NCBI GenBank assembly: GCA_031285105.1
Contig: JAITWV010000184.1
Coordinates: 1-8,757, forward strand
Direction: 5' to 3'
Origin: Streptococcaceae bacterium
Lineage (GTDB): Bacteria; Bacillota; Bacilli; Lactobacillales; Streptococcaceae
DNA: 8,757 bases
The first letter of the stretch is position 1. Every line of letters starts with the position of its first letter. Below the pieces are notes generated by a model, which did no database searches, was not told the DNA's origin, and saw nothing but the letters and a program-made list of their open reading frames with translations. Below are positions 1 to 7,092 of this stretch, piece by piece. The position numbers were made by a program, and so were the translations under genes.

Positions 1-2060
1 CAGTAAACCCAGACTTTGATTACAATTTAGTCGAAGCAAATGGACGCAAATTTGTGATTGCTCAAGTGATGTTAGACCGTGTAAGTAATGAAATCGGTTG
101 GGAAGATGTAAAAGTAATCCAAACAGTTAAAGGTTCACAAATGGAATATATGAGCGCACAGCATCCATTTTATGACCGTACTTCTTTAGTGATGGTAGGT
201 GATCATGTAACAGATGAAGCCGGAACAGGTTTAGTTCATACAGCACCAGGACATGGAGAAGATGATTATTTTGTAGCGAAAAAATATGACATTGATGTGT
301 TATCGCCAGTAGATGCTCGTGGAATTTTCACCGCTGAAGCACCAGGATTTGAAGGTCAATTTTATGACAAAGCCAATCCAATCATCACCAAAATGTTAGA
401 AGAAAGTGGTGCGTTATTAAAATTAGATTTCTTTACACATAGCTACCCACATGATTGGAGAACTAAAAAACCAGTTATTTATCGTGCAACTGCGCAATGG
501 TTTGCTTCAATTGACAAATTCCGTCAAAATATCTTGGATGAAGTTGAAAAAGTAGACTGGTTAGTTCCTTGGGGCAAAACGCGTTTATACAAAATGATTG
601 AAAACCGTGGAGACTGGGTGATTTCTCGTCAACGTGCGTGGGGTGTGCCATTACCAATTTTTTATGCTGAAAACGGTGAAGAAATCATCACAAAAGAAAC
701 AACTGAACATGTTGCGAATTTATTTGCTGATTATGGCTCAATTATCTGGTGGGAAAAAGAAGCAAAAGACTTATTACCAAAAGGATTTACACATGAAGGC
801 TCACCAAATGGACTTTTCACCAAAGAGTCTGACATCATGGACGTTTGGTTTGATTCTGGTTCTTCACACGAAGCTGTTTTACGTGGCAGAAGTGACTTAA
901 CATTTCCAGCTGACCTTTATTTAGAAGGTTCTGACCAATATCGTGGCTGGTTCAATTCATCAATCACCACATCAGTTGCCATTAACGGCATTTCTCCATA
1001 CAAAGCGGTTCTTTCGCAAGGATTCGTTTTAGATGGTGAAGGACGTAAAATGAGTAAATCACTAGGTAACACCATTTTACCAAGTACAGTTATCAAACAG
1101 TATGGTGCAGATATTTTGCGTTTATGGGTAACCTCAGTTGATACCGAAGCAGACGTGCGTGTTTCAATGGATATTTTAGGACAAGTAGCCGAGGTTTACC
1201 GTAAAATCCGTAACACTGTTCGTTTCTTAATTGCTAATACAAGTGATTTTGACCCGATAGTTGATAAAGTAGCTGTTGAAGAGTTACCAGTAGTTGATAA
1301 ATATATGTTGGCCCGTTTACACCAATTAATCAAAGATGTCCGTGAAAATGGGTATGATAAATATGATTTTATCTACATTTATAAAACAATCGTGAACTTC
1401 TTAACGGTTGATTTATCACAATTTTATTTAGATTTTGCTAAAGATATTGTATATATCACAGGCGCAAACGATCATGCACGCCGCTCAATGCAAACAGTCT
1501 TTTATGAAACAGCTGTAGCTTTAACAAAATTATTGTCACCAATCTTGCCATTTACCACCGAAGAAATTTGGAGTGAGTTAAAAGAGACGCAAGAATTTGT
1601 GCAATTAGCAGAATTTCCGCAAGCACAAGATTTTGAAGAACAAGAAGAAATGTTCGAATTATGGTCTAGTTTCTTAACTTTCCGCGATGATGTCTTAAAA
1701 GGTTTAGAAGAAGCGCGTAATGAAAAAGTTATTGGAAAATCACTTGAAGCCAAATTAACTGTTCAAGTAACACCAGAGCAAAAAGCAATGTTAGAAGCTT
1801 TGAATACCGATATTGCAACGATTTTAATTGTTTCTGATTTTGAAGCAACAACTGAGACAATAGAAGGTGCAAAACAATTTGGCGAAACAATTCTAAAAGT
1901 TGAACGTGCCCAAGGAGTTGTGTGTGTTCGCTGCCGTGCTGTTCGTACAGACGTAGGCTCACACGCCCATGAGCACCCAAGTTTAGCCGAAGTATGTGGT
2001 TCATGTGCAACTATTTTAGAAGAAAACTTCATGGAGGCTGTTGTTGAAGGGTTTGAGTAA
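1..2060 (+). CDS. ileS: Isoleucyl-tRNA synthetase, 5'-truncated by window edge
   Basis: Charges tRNA-Ile with isoleucine in the cytoplasm and hydrolyses mischarged Val-tRNA-Ile. The frame is open to the left edge (first whole codon at base 3), so the 685 visible residues are the C-terminal part of an enzyme usually near 930 residues; the HIGH motif lies outside the window. Visible in order: the editing-domain motif HTAPGHGEDDY (bases 237-269), the conserved stretch WVISRQRAWGVPLPIFY, DVWFDSGSSH, EGSDQYRGWFNSS, the catalytic KMSKS loop (bases 1047-1061), the anticodon-binding helical domain, and a C-terminal zinc knuckle with paired CxxC motifs (bases 1923-2006: CVRC and CGSC, 20 residues between the pairs). 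A GTG at base 54 could be mistaken for a start, but the upstream codons read VNPDFDYNLVEANGRKF in the same frame. The zinc knuckle identifies the bacterial type with a C-terminal zinc domain. A strong terminator follows. Identification is certain. Confidence 0.98.
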   Translation, partial: VNPDFDYNLVEANGRKFVIAQVMLDRVSNEIGWEDVKVIQTVKGSQMEYMSAQHPFYDRTSLVMVGDHVTDEAGTGLVHTAPGHGEDDYFVAKKYDIDVLSPVDARGIFTAEAPGFEGQFYDKANPIITKMLEESGALLKLDFFTHSYPHDWRTKKPVIYRATAQWFASIDKFRQNILDEVEKVDWLVPWGKTRLYKMIENRGDWVISRQRAWGVPLPIFYAENGEEIITKETTEHVANLFADYGSIIWWEKEAKDLLPKGFTHEGSPNGLFTKESDIMDVWFDSGSSHEAVLRGRSDLTFPADLYLEGSDQYRGWFNSSITTSVAINGISPYKAVLSQGFVLDGEGRKMSKSLGNTILPSTVIKQYGADILRLWVTSVDTEADVRVSMDILGQVAEVYRKIRNTVRFLIANTSDFDPIVDKVAVEELPVVDKYMLARLHQLIKDVRENGYDKYDFIYIYKTIVNFLTVDLSQFYLDFAKDIVYITGANDHARRSMQTVFYETAVALTKLLSPILPFTTEEIWSELKETQEFVQLAEFPQAQDFEEQEEMFELWSSFLTFRDDVLKGLEEARNEKVIGKSLEAKLTVQVTPEQKAMLEALNTDIATILIVSDFEATTETIEGAKQFGETILKVERAQGVVCVRCRAVRTDVGSHAHEHPSLAEVCGSCATILEENFMEAVVEGFE

Positions 2061-2116
2061 TAAATAAATAGATTACTATGAATATGTACTCAACAATTAG
2101 TAGGAACTGAATGATT

Positions 2117-2177
2117 AAAAAAATTCTGCAATGACGGTGTGGCTATTGTCCTTGCAGAATTTTTTGTTTGTTTTTTT
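2117..2177 (+). terminator. Intrinsic terminator of ileS
   Basis: The arm TTCTGCAA (2124-2131) pairs with TTGCAGAA (2152-2159). After one mismatch the stem continues inward with GAC/GTC. A flanking A-tract (2117-2123) and a T-rich tail (2160-2177) complete the structure. It lies 56 bases after the ileS stop, so ileS transcription should end here and the next gene is separately transcribed. Confidence 0.88.
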
Positions 2178-2236
2178 AATATTCTTCTATGAGCCAAAAC
2201 AGTCAGATTTTCTCTGCAAACAAAACCAACTTCATC

Positions 2237-2251
2237 CATTTTCAGAAAATT
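2237..2251. promoter_or_regulatory. CodY box upstream of the ABC exporter
   Basis: CATTTTCAGAAAATT matches the CodY consensus AATTTTCWGAAAATT at 14 of 15 positions. A second, weaker match of 12 of 15 (AAATTTGTGAAAATA, 2247-2261) overlaps it, with the two centres 10 bp apart. CodY is the GTP and branched-chain amino acid sensing repressor of Firmicutes and often binds overlapping motif copies. The box lies about 45 bp upstream of the candidate -10 element and 85 bp before the exporter start codon. Regulation by CodY is inferred from the motif only. Confidence 0.7.
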
Positions 2252-2296
2252 TGTGAAAATAAGACTTTAGACTCATGGAAAAATCACTAATAGGTG

Positions 2297-2302
2297 TATA
2301 AT
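2297..2302 (+). promoter_or_regulatory. -10 element of the ABC exporter promoter
   Basis: A perfect TATAAT lies 35 bases before the start codon. No good -35 hexamer sits at the normal distance; the best is ATGGAA at 2275-2280 with a 16-bp spacer, matching 3 of 6. A weak -35 would fit a promoter that depends on a regulator. The ribosome binding site AGGGGG (2324-2329) lies between this element and the ATG. Confidence 0.5.
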
Positions 2303-2336
2303 TGTACTCATTAAGGAAGAAGTAGGGGGAGCAATT

Positions 2337-4328
2337 ATGACAATCTTAGAATTAAAAAACATCAAAAAGTCCTATTTTTTAGGCAAAGAGGAATTTCCAG
2401 TTTTAAAGGGAATTGATTTATCATTTGAACGCGGCGATTTTGTCTCTTTACTTGGTGAATCTGGTGGTGGTAAGTCAACGTTAATGAATATCATCGGTGG
2501 ACTTGATCGTAAATATGATGGCGATGTATTGATTGATGGTGTAGCGCAAAAGTCAAAAAAAGAAAAAGATATGGACGCTTATCGCCGAGACACGATTGGT
2601 TTTATTTTTCAATCGTTTAATTTGGTAAATTATCTAAGTGTCCTTGATAATGTCTTAATTAGTCTAAAAATGACAAAATTAAGCGACAAACAAAGGCACG
2701 AGCGTGCAATTGAGTTAATTAAACAAGTTGGTTTATACGAACATCGCAAAAAGAAAACCTCACAATTATCAGGTGGTCAAAAACAACGGGTGGCGATTGC
2801 TCGTGCGTTAGCGGCTGATCCAGAAATTATTTTAGCTGATGAACCAACTGGAGCATTAGATTCGCAAAATACCAAAGAAGTTTTAGCTATCCTTAGAAGC
2901 ATTGCTGAGTCTGGTAAAACAGTTATTGTCGTTACTCACTCGCAGGAAGTGGCTGATTATGGGACGCGTATTATTCGTTTGGCTGATGGAAAAATTACTG
3001 GCGATGAGCGAATTAAACCAACTTATGGAGTGACGGATAGCAAACGTCTTTTTGAGTCCAAAAATCTTTCTTATCGTGATGTGATTCGCACTTCATTTCA
3101 ACATTTTATTCATACATGGAAGTTGAATTTGTTAATTTCTATTGGGACAGCGATTGGTTTGTTTGCGGTTATCTTTTTCTTAGGATTAGGTAATGGTGGA
3201 AATCAATATATGAATAAAATGATTACTGATATGGCAAATCCAAATGTTCCAACGGTTTATCGTCGTGTCTCAACAGATCAAACTTTAAGTAATGATCAAG
3301 CACTTGGTGAAGCTTCACAAGCGATTGCCTCTGGAAATAAAGATGCATCGTTTACAGATGATCTTATTCAAAAACTGAAAAATCTTGACCATGTAAAAGA
3401 AGTTGAACCAGGCTTTAGCTTTCCTTCATCTAATTCTTCAATTGAATTTTCGGATGGAAAAAAAGCCAGTTTTACTCAATTAGTCACTTATACCAACATG
3501 TTTAGCGACTCAAGCATCATCAAAGGAAACATTCCAAAAGATGGTGAAGTGGCGATTCAAGAAAATTTAGCTGAAACTTTTGACAAGGAAAATCCTGAAA
3601 AAGCTATTGGTCAAACGATTACGGTTACCTTTATGGCATTTGGCGAAAATGGTCCAGTAAATGTGACAAGCACAATGAAAATTTCAGGAATTATGGCAAC
3701 AACACGACAAGCTCCAGAATTTGTTTCAACATTTGCCACTTTGAAAACGGCTTTAAGCGATGCAAATGCCTACACTCAAGCAAATAATGTTACATTAACC
3801 ATTGATCAAGTGAAGAATGTAAAACCAACCGTTGAAAAAATTCAAAATATCAAAATTGACGGAAAAAAAGCTTTTGTAACATTTAGTTTAGGCGATGTGT
3901 TAGATCAAATTACGAATATTACAGGTATCGTTTCTACCGTTTTAGCAGCGATTGCCGGGGTTTCATTAATTGTTTCAATTTTCATGATTATTGTGACCAC
4001 TTATATGTCAGTTGCAGAGCGTACGAAAGAAATAGGCATTCTTCGTGCAATGGGTGGACGCAAAAAAGATATTTCCCGTTTGTTTACCGCTGAAAGTTTG
4101 ATTTTAGGACTTTTTTCAGCAGCAATTGCGATTGTTTTAGCTAAAATAGCACAAGTAGCAATTAACACAGGGCTTCATAGTTTGGTAGGTGGTAATATTG
4201 TAGTTATTTCAAGCGCACATATTCTCTTTGCAGTAATAATTGCGGTAATAATTGCACTATTATCAAGTTTAGCACCAAGTTCTCGTGCAGCTAGATTGAA
4301 TACGATTGAAGCTTTGGCAAGTGAATAA
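2337..4328 (+). CDS. MacB-type ABC exporter, fused ATPase and FtsX-like permease
   Basis: Membrane ATPase predicted to work as a dimer. Residues 1-222 form the ATPase: Walker A GESGGGKST (40-48), Q-loop Gln92, signature LSGGQ (144-148), Walker B ILADE (165-169), D-loop GALD (172-175), switch His201. The stretch LMNIIGGLD after Walker A is typical of the MacB/LolD/FtsE group. A linker leads to TM1 (about 263-284), an extracellular domain of about 245 residues, then TM2 (530-556), TM3 (584-608) and TM4 (627-648). The loop after TM2 (VAERTKEIGILRAMGG) and the tail AARLNTIEALASE are hallmarks of MacB/LolE permeases. The 4-TM topology separates it from 10-TM BceB-type peptide-resistance permeases. 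The substrate is unknown; MacB relatives move peptides, toxins or lipoproteins by coupling ATP hydrolysis to the extracellular domain. No adaptor (MacA-like), histidine kinase or response regulator gene is adjacent. It appears monocistronic, between two terminators, with a good ribosome binding site and a possible CodY box. Confidence 0.93.
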   Translation: MTILELKNIKKSYFLGKEEFPVLKGIDLSFERGDFVSLLGESGGGKSTLMNIIGGLDRKYDGDVLIDGVAQKSKKEKDMDAYRRDTIGFIFQSFNLVNYLSVLDNVLISLKMTKLSDKQRHERAIELIKQVGLYEHRKKKTSQLSGGQKQRVAIARALAADPEIILADEPTGALDSQNTKEVLAILRSIAESGKTVIVVTHSQEVADYGTRIIRLADGKITGDERIKPTYGVTDSKRLFESKNLSYRDVIRTSFQHFIHTWKLNLLISIGTAIGLFAVIFFLGLGNGGNQYMNKMITDMANPNVPTVYRRVSTDQTLSNDQALGEASQAIASGNKDASFTDDLIQKLKNLDHVKEVEPGFSFPSSNSSIEFSDGKKASFTQLVTYTNMFSDSSIIKGNIPKDGEVAIQENLAETFDKENPEKAIGQTITVTFMAFGENGPVNVTSTMKISGIMATTRQAPEFVSTFATLKTALSDANAYTQANNVTLTIDQVKNVKPTVEKIQNIKIDGKKAFVTFSLGDVLDQITNITGIVSTVLAAIAGVSLIVSIFMIIVTTYMSVAERTKEIGILRAMGGRKKDISRLFTAESLILGLFSAAIAIVLAKIAQVAINTGLHSLVGGNIVVISSAHILFAVIIAVIIALLSSLAPSSRAARLNTIEALASE

Positions 4329-4332
4329 ATTA

Positions 4333-4370
4333 AAAAAATTGAAATCTCTTTTGTGGGATTTCAATTTTTT
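4333..4370. terminator. Intrinsic terminator of the ABC exporter gene
   Basis: A near-perfect 16-bp stem: left arm 4333-4348 pairs with 4355-4370 with a single G-U wobble, closing a 6-base TTTTGT loop. The arms begin with an A-run and end with a T-run, so it could terminate transcription from either direction. It starts only 5 bases after the stop codon. Confidence 0.9.
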
Positions 4371-4423
4371 ATTTAGGCGAAATTGCTAGTAACCAAAACA
4401 ATTCCTTCAAAAATTTAACGTGC

Positions 4424-4452
4424 TTGACCTCAATAAAAATCCATGTTAAAAT
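4424..4452 (+). promoter_or_regulatory. rpsD promoter, extended -10
   Basis: TTGACC (4424-4429), a 17-bp spacer, then TAAAAT (4447-4452) preceded by TGT, an extended -10 motif. This close match to the housekeeping sigma consensus predicts a start near 4458-4460. That gives an untranslated leader of roughly 160 nt, far longer than translation initiation needs. Confidence 0.85.
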
Positions 4453-4459
4453 ACTCTTT

Positions 4460-4621
4460 GTGTAAAATATTGCAGCTTTATCAAGAAAGTATTCGTCAAC
4501 ATCTTTTATCATGTTAAGTAATTTACCTCAGCTGCGGTAAGCGAAACAAAAAGATGAACGAAGCCACAATTGATATACGTAATCTTTTACTCCAATAAAA
4601 AAATATTTTGGAGGAACAAAC
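4460..4621 (+). promoter_or_regulatory. Structured rpsD leader, likely S4 autoregulatory RNA
   Basis: Three pairings are visible. Helix A joins 4468-4477 (core GCAGCT) to 4530-4539 (core AGCTGC), 10 bp with two G-U pairs. Helix B joins TCGT (4493-4496) plus CATCTTTT (4500-4507) to AAAAGATG (4549-4556) plus ACGA (4558-4561), 12 bp around a small internal loop. Because A and B interleave, together they make a pseudoknot. A small hairpin TTACC/GGTAA (4523-4527 with 4536-4540) competes with the outer pairs of helix A but leaves AGCTGC free in its loop. Third, CTCCAA (4590-4595) can pair with TTGGAG (4608-4613) and cover the Shine-Dalgarno GGAGG (4610-4614). In Bacillus subtilis, rpsD is repressed by its own product through the leader, and E. 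coli S4 binds a pseudoknot. That this leader does the same is inferred from position and fold. Confidence 0.72.
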
Positions 4622-5233
4622 ATGTCACGTTATACAGGTCCATCATGGAAAATTTCACGTCGTTTGGGTATTTCATTATCAGGTACTGGTAAAGAATTAG
4701 CACGTCGCCCTTACGTACCAGGTCAACACGGCCCAAACAACCGCTCTAAATTATCAGAGTACGGTTTACAATTAGCTGAAAAACAAAAATTACGCCACAC
4801 TTACGGTATGAACGAACGTCAATTCCGTAACTTATTCGTACAAGCTTCAAAAATCAAAGAAGGAACACTTGGTTACAACTTCATGGTTTTATTAGAGCGT
4901 CGTTTAGATAACGTAGTTTATCGTTTAGGTTTAGCAACTACTCGTCGTCAAGCACGTCAATTAGTTAACCACGGTCACGTAACAGTCGACGGCAAACGTG
5001 TTGATATCCCATCATTCCGCGTTGAAGTTGGTCAAGTTATTTCTATCCGCGAAAAATCACGCAATGTTTCTGTTATTAAAGAAGCAGTTGAAGCAACTAT
5101 TGCACGTCCAACATTCGTATCATTTGATGCTGATAAATTGGAAGGTACTTTAGTTCGTATTCCAGAACGTGATGAGATTAACCAAGAAATTGAAGAAGCG
5201 TTAATCGTTGAATACTATAACAAACAAATGTAA
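4622..5233 (+). CDS. rpsD: 30S ribosomal protein S4
   Basis: Primary 16S rRNA-binding protein that nucleates assembly of the 30S body and contributes to decoding accuracy. All 203 residues are present, the usual length in Firmicutes. The N-terminal part starts MSRYTGPSWKISRRLGISLS and carries the conserved RRPYVPGQHG. The S4 RNA-binding domain spans about residues 92-156 (RRLDNVVYRLGLATTRRQAR onward). There are no cysteines, so it is the zinc-free (C-minus) form. The gene is alone between its own promoter and terminator, as in bacilli where rpsD sits outside the alpha operon. The start is fixed by GGAGG 8 bases upstream and the conserved N terminus. The leader probably mediates feedback repression by S4 itself. 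Confidence 0.99.
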   Translation: MSRYTGPSWKISRRLGISLSGTGKELARRPYVPGQHGPNNRSKLSEYGLQLAEKQKLRHTYGMNERQFRNLFVQASKIKEGTLGYNFMVLLERRLDNVVYRLGLATTRRQARQLVNHGHVTVDGKRVDIPSFRVEVGQVISIREKSRNVSVIKEAVEATIARPTFVSFDADKLEGTLVRIPERDEINQEIEEALIVEYYNKQM

Positions 5234-5250
5234 TTTCTATTTACAAATCG

Positions 5251-5290
5251 AAAGTCCTATCTCTTGTTCATCAAGGGGCAGGGCTTTTTT
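5251..5290 (+). terminator. Intrinsic terminator of rpsD
   Basis: AAAGTCCT (5251-5258) pairs with AGGGCTTT (5280-5287) with one wobble. The stem continues inside with CTCTTG (5261-5266) and CAAGGG (5272-5277) around a 5-base loop. A T-run follows (5285-5290). Confidence 0.92.
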
Positions 5291-5341
5291 ATTTGTTTTA
5301 AATTCTAATGAAATGTTTAAGATAAGGTTTCTTTCAAACGA

Positions 5342-5370
5342 TTGTATACACCAAAAAAAGATAGTATACT
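5342..5370 (+). promoter_or_regulatory. Promoter of the zinc-ribbon pair, with twin GTATAC palindromes
   Basis: TTGTAT (5342-5347), a 17-bp spacer and TATACT (5365-5370) form a good housekeeping promoter. Both hexamers lie within perfect palindromes: TGTATACA (5343-5350) over the -35 and TAGTATACTA (5362-5371) over the -10. The palindrome centres are 20 bp apart, about two helical turns. Such paired sites could be a repressor operator, but part of the second follows from the -10 sequence itself. A weak ribosome binding site (AAAGTGAG near 5388-5395) precedes the ATG at 5403. Confidence 0.7.
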
Positions 5371-5402
5371 ACTAAAGAAAGATATAGAAAGTGAGTTACT
5401 AA

Positions 5403-6035
5403 ATGAAAGCAATTATTTGCAAAAATTGTGGTGCATCAAATTTTTTTGATGATGGAATAAAAACAATCTGTACGTACTGCCACACCAAATATCAAAGGCC
5501 AACGACAAAATTTCGCTCTCGAAAGAATATTTGGTTAGCAATTTTGGGATTGTCAGCTTTAAGTTTCGTTATCGTTTTTTATTTATTCACAACTGCAAAA
5601 TCAAATAATCCAGTCTCTTCTACATATACGGGTACTACGCAAGCCAAAACGATAGAAAACCCAACTACGGAATCTACAACAAGTGCAAGGACTAAAATAT
5701 CAAAACAACTTTATGCAAGACAAAATATCAACTCTTTACCTGGTTGGACGATTGATATTTACAATAATATTCACGTTGCGGCCCAAAGAATTTCACAAGC
5801 TAGTGCCTATCCGACTTATGAAAATGGTGGTTCTTATACAGAGCTTGAAGCATTAATTGGAACGCCCCCGACAAGAGTTATAGACAACAATAGTTCACAC
5901 TCAAAAAAACTTGAAACAACAGCCGAGTGGGATACTGAGGCACGTTTAGAAGATGGTGCGGTGAAGGTGATGATTACTTATGAAACAAGAACTGGGCAAA
6001 TTGTAAGAAAAATGCTGATGGGAACTGTTTATTGA
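5403..6035 (+). CDS. Zinc-ribbon, single-TM protein with exported C-terminal domain (paralogue 1)
   Basis: I do not recognise a named family. The 210-residue protein has a short zinc ribbon with CKNC and CTYC (Cys 6, 9, 23, 26), a basic segment (KFRSRKN, 36-42), one membrane helix (about 43-64), a Ser/Thr-rich linker (67-100) and a C-terminal domain (103-210). By the positive-inside rule the zinc ribbon is cytoplasmic and the C-terminal domain outside. The domain contains PGWTI, a YTELEALIGTPP stretch and a final beta-rich part ending in KMLMGTVY. The helix-glycine-proline-then-strands pattern recalls the SmpA/BLIP-like fold of small exported modules; that is an impression, not a demonstrated match. 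The protein is the first of a promoter-sharing pair with its downstream paralogue. A role in envelope sensing or cell-surface binding is possible but unproven. Confidence 0.85.
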   Translation: MKAIICKNCGASNFFDDGIKTICTYCHTKYQRPTTKFRSRKNIWLAILGLSALSFVIVFYLFTTAKSNNPVSSTYTGTTQAKTIENPTTESTTSARTKISKQLYARQNINSLPGWTIDIYNNIHVAAQRISQASAYPTYENGGSYTELEALIGTPPTRVIDNNSSHSKKLETTAEWDTEARLEDGAVKVMITYETRTGQIVRKMLMGTVY

Positions 6036-6679
6036 TGAGAAGAAAAGAAAATCTGATTTGTCAAAATTGTGGTGGAACAAATTTTGTTTTTGGAAATGGA
6101 AAAACAATCTGTAACTTTTGTCATACGCAATATTTCACTGCTGAGCGTCGACGTAAGAGTAGGAAAAAAATTTGGTTTGCTCTTGTATTTGTCGGCATTA
6201 CTTTGTTAGGTATTGTTTTTTACTTATTTCTTCAAACAAATGAAAAAGTGCCAACAAGCCAAAATGAAACACCTCTTTCTTCGACTGAAAAAAAATCATT
6301 TACTCCTGCAATCAATGAAATAGAAAAAAGACCAACTTATAATCTGGGATATGCTAGAAAAAACATTTCAGTTATCCCTGGTTGGACAATCGAAAAATAT
6401 GATGCAATCAAATTCGCTAGTTTAAAACAAGATAAAAATAGTGATCAGGGTGAATATATCAATGGAACGAACTTTTCAGAATTAGTCAAGGAAGTTGGAA
6501 CCCCACCTGATGAAGTCATTGAATATACACAATACTACCCCAATGGTGCCGATATTGAAGTGAAAGCAATATGGAGTTCACAAGAAAGTTTGCCAGATGG
6601 AAGCGTGTCTTTAAGTGTGACTTATGAAAAAGAATCAGAGCAGATTTTGAATAAGACTCTTAGTGGGCAGATTTATTAG
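6035..6679 (+). CDS. Zinc-ribbon, single-TM protein with exported C-terminal domain (paralogue 2)
   Basis: This 214-residue paralogue has the same order of parts: zinc ribbon CQNC and CNFC (Cys 9, 12, 26, 29), basic segment RRRKSRKK (38-45), membrane helix (about 46-67), polar linker, and a C-terminal domain with YARKNI, PGWTI, FSELVKEVGTPP and a final LSGQIY. Shared motifs with its neighbour (YAR-x-NI, PGWTI, GTPP) and adjacency show a tandem duplication that has since diverged, most strongly in the linker and around residues 130-145. I chose the ATG at 6035, which shares its A with the upstream TGA stop (TGATG) and so predicts translational coupling. A TTG at 6032 in the same frame would add one residue. 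No clear terminator follows, so some read-through into the next gene is possible. Function unknown. Confidence 0.84.
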   Translation: MRRKENLICQNCGGTNFVFGNGKTICNFCHTQYFTAERRRKSRKKIWFALVFVGITLLGIVFYLFLQTNEKVPTSQNETPLSSTEKKSFTPAINEIEKRPTYNLGYARKNISVIPGWTIEKYDAIKFASLKQDKNSDQGEYINGTNFSELVKEVGTPPDEVIEYTQYYPNGADIEVKAIWSSQESLPDGSVSLSVTYEKESEQILNKTLSGQIY

Positions 6680-6699
6680 ATAAATAATTTTTAAGTTTA

Positions 6700-6708
6700 T
6701 GATATAGT
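6700..6708 (+). promoter_or_regulatory. Extended -10 promoter of the yccF-like gene
   Basis: TGATATAGT is an extended -10 (TGN before TATAGT) 22 bases before the start codon, which leaves a short leader carrying the ribosome binding site AAGGAG (6718-6723). No -35 match is visible at the expected distance; extended -10 promoters can work without one. Confidence 0.5.
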
Positions 6709-6730
6709 TAAAGAAAAAAGGAGAAGAACA

Positions 6731-7090
6731 ATGTCATTTTTAGGAAACCTCATCTGGTTTATTTTTGCGGGCTTTTGGCAAGGTTTAGGTTGGATTGTCA
6801 CTGGTTTAATTTGGAGTATTACCATCATCGGCTTACCAATCGGTGTGCAATGTTTCAAGCTAGCCGCTTTGTCTTTTGCTCCATTTGGTAAAGAAGTCGT
6901 GTATTCTAATGATAGTGTATCACTTTTATTAAATATCTTGTGGTTAATCTTTGGTGGTTTATCAATTGCATTTGCTTCATTAGTTAATGGATTTATTCTA
7001 TGTCTGACGATTATTGGCATTCCTTTTGGCAAACAATGTTTCAAACAGGCAAAACTTGCTTTAATGCCATTTGGTGCGCAAATTATTTAA
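6731..7090 (+). CDS. yccF: YccF-family inner membrane protein
   Basis: A 119-residue, strongly hydrophobic protein of the YccF (DUF307) family, which is integral to the cytoplasmic membrane and has no settled function. It consists of two copies of one unit. Residues 4-53 and 67-115 align as (L-x-N-[LI]-[LI]-W-x-IF-x-G) ... TIIG[LI]P-[IF]-G-x-QCFK-x-A ... PFG, with the cysteines at 41 and 103 in equivalent places. Each unit holds hydrophobic stretches able to cross the membrane. The protein is shorter than E. coli YccF (about 148 residues) but both repeats are complete. The start is supported by AAGGAG 7 bases upstream. It lies after the zinc-ribbon pair and before a long inverted repeat, so it is probably a single-gene unit or the tail of that operon. 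Confidence 0.9.
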   Translation: MSFLGNLIWFIFAGFWQGLGWIVTGLIWSITIIGLPIGVQCFKLAALSFAPFGKEVVYSNDSVSLLLNILWLIFGGLSIAFASLVNGFILCLTIIGIPFGKQCFKQAKLALMPFGAQII

Positions 7091-7092
7091 TA

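Noticed and set aside
54..56. GTG at 54 as the start of the first gene
   Set aside because: The frame is open to the window edge and the preceding codons continue the IleS sequence; the gene is truncated, not started here.
1502..2032. Reverse-strand open frames inside the 3' part of ileS
   Set aside because: Low-complexity translations overlapping each other in different frames, opposite a conserved coding sequence.
4536..4549. CcpA catabolite site (GGTAAGCGAAACA) in the rpsD leader
   Set aside because: Poor match to the cre consensus outside the CG core, and the bases are already used in the leader fold.
6697..7044. Reverse-strand open frame of 115 codons opposite yccF
   Set aside because: It is the complement of a duplicated membrane protein gene, which explains its own internal repeat; it has no ribosome binding site and the + strand gene is a clear family member.
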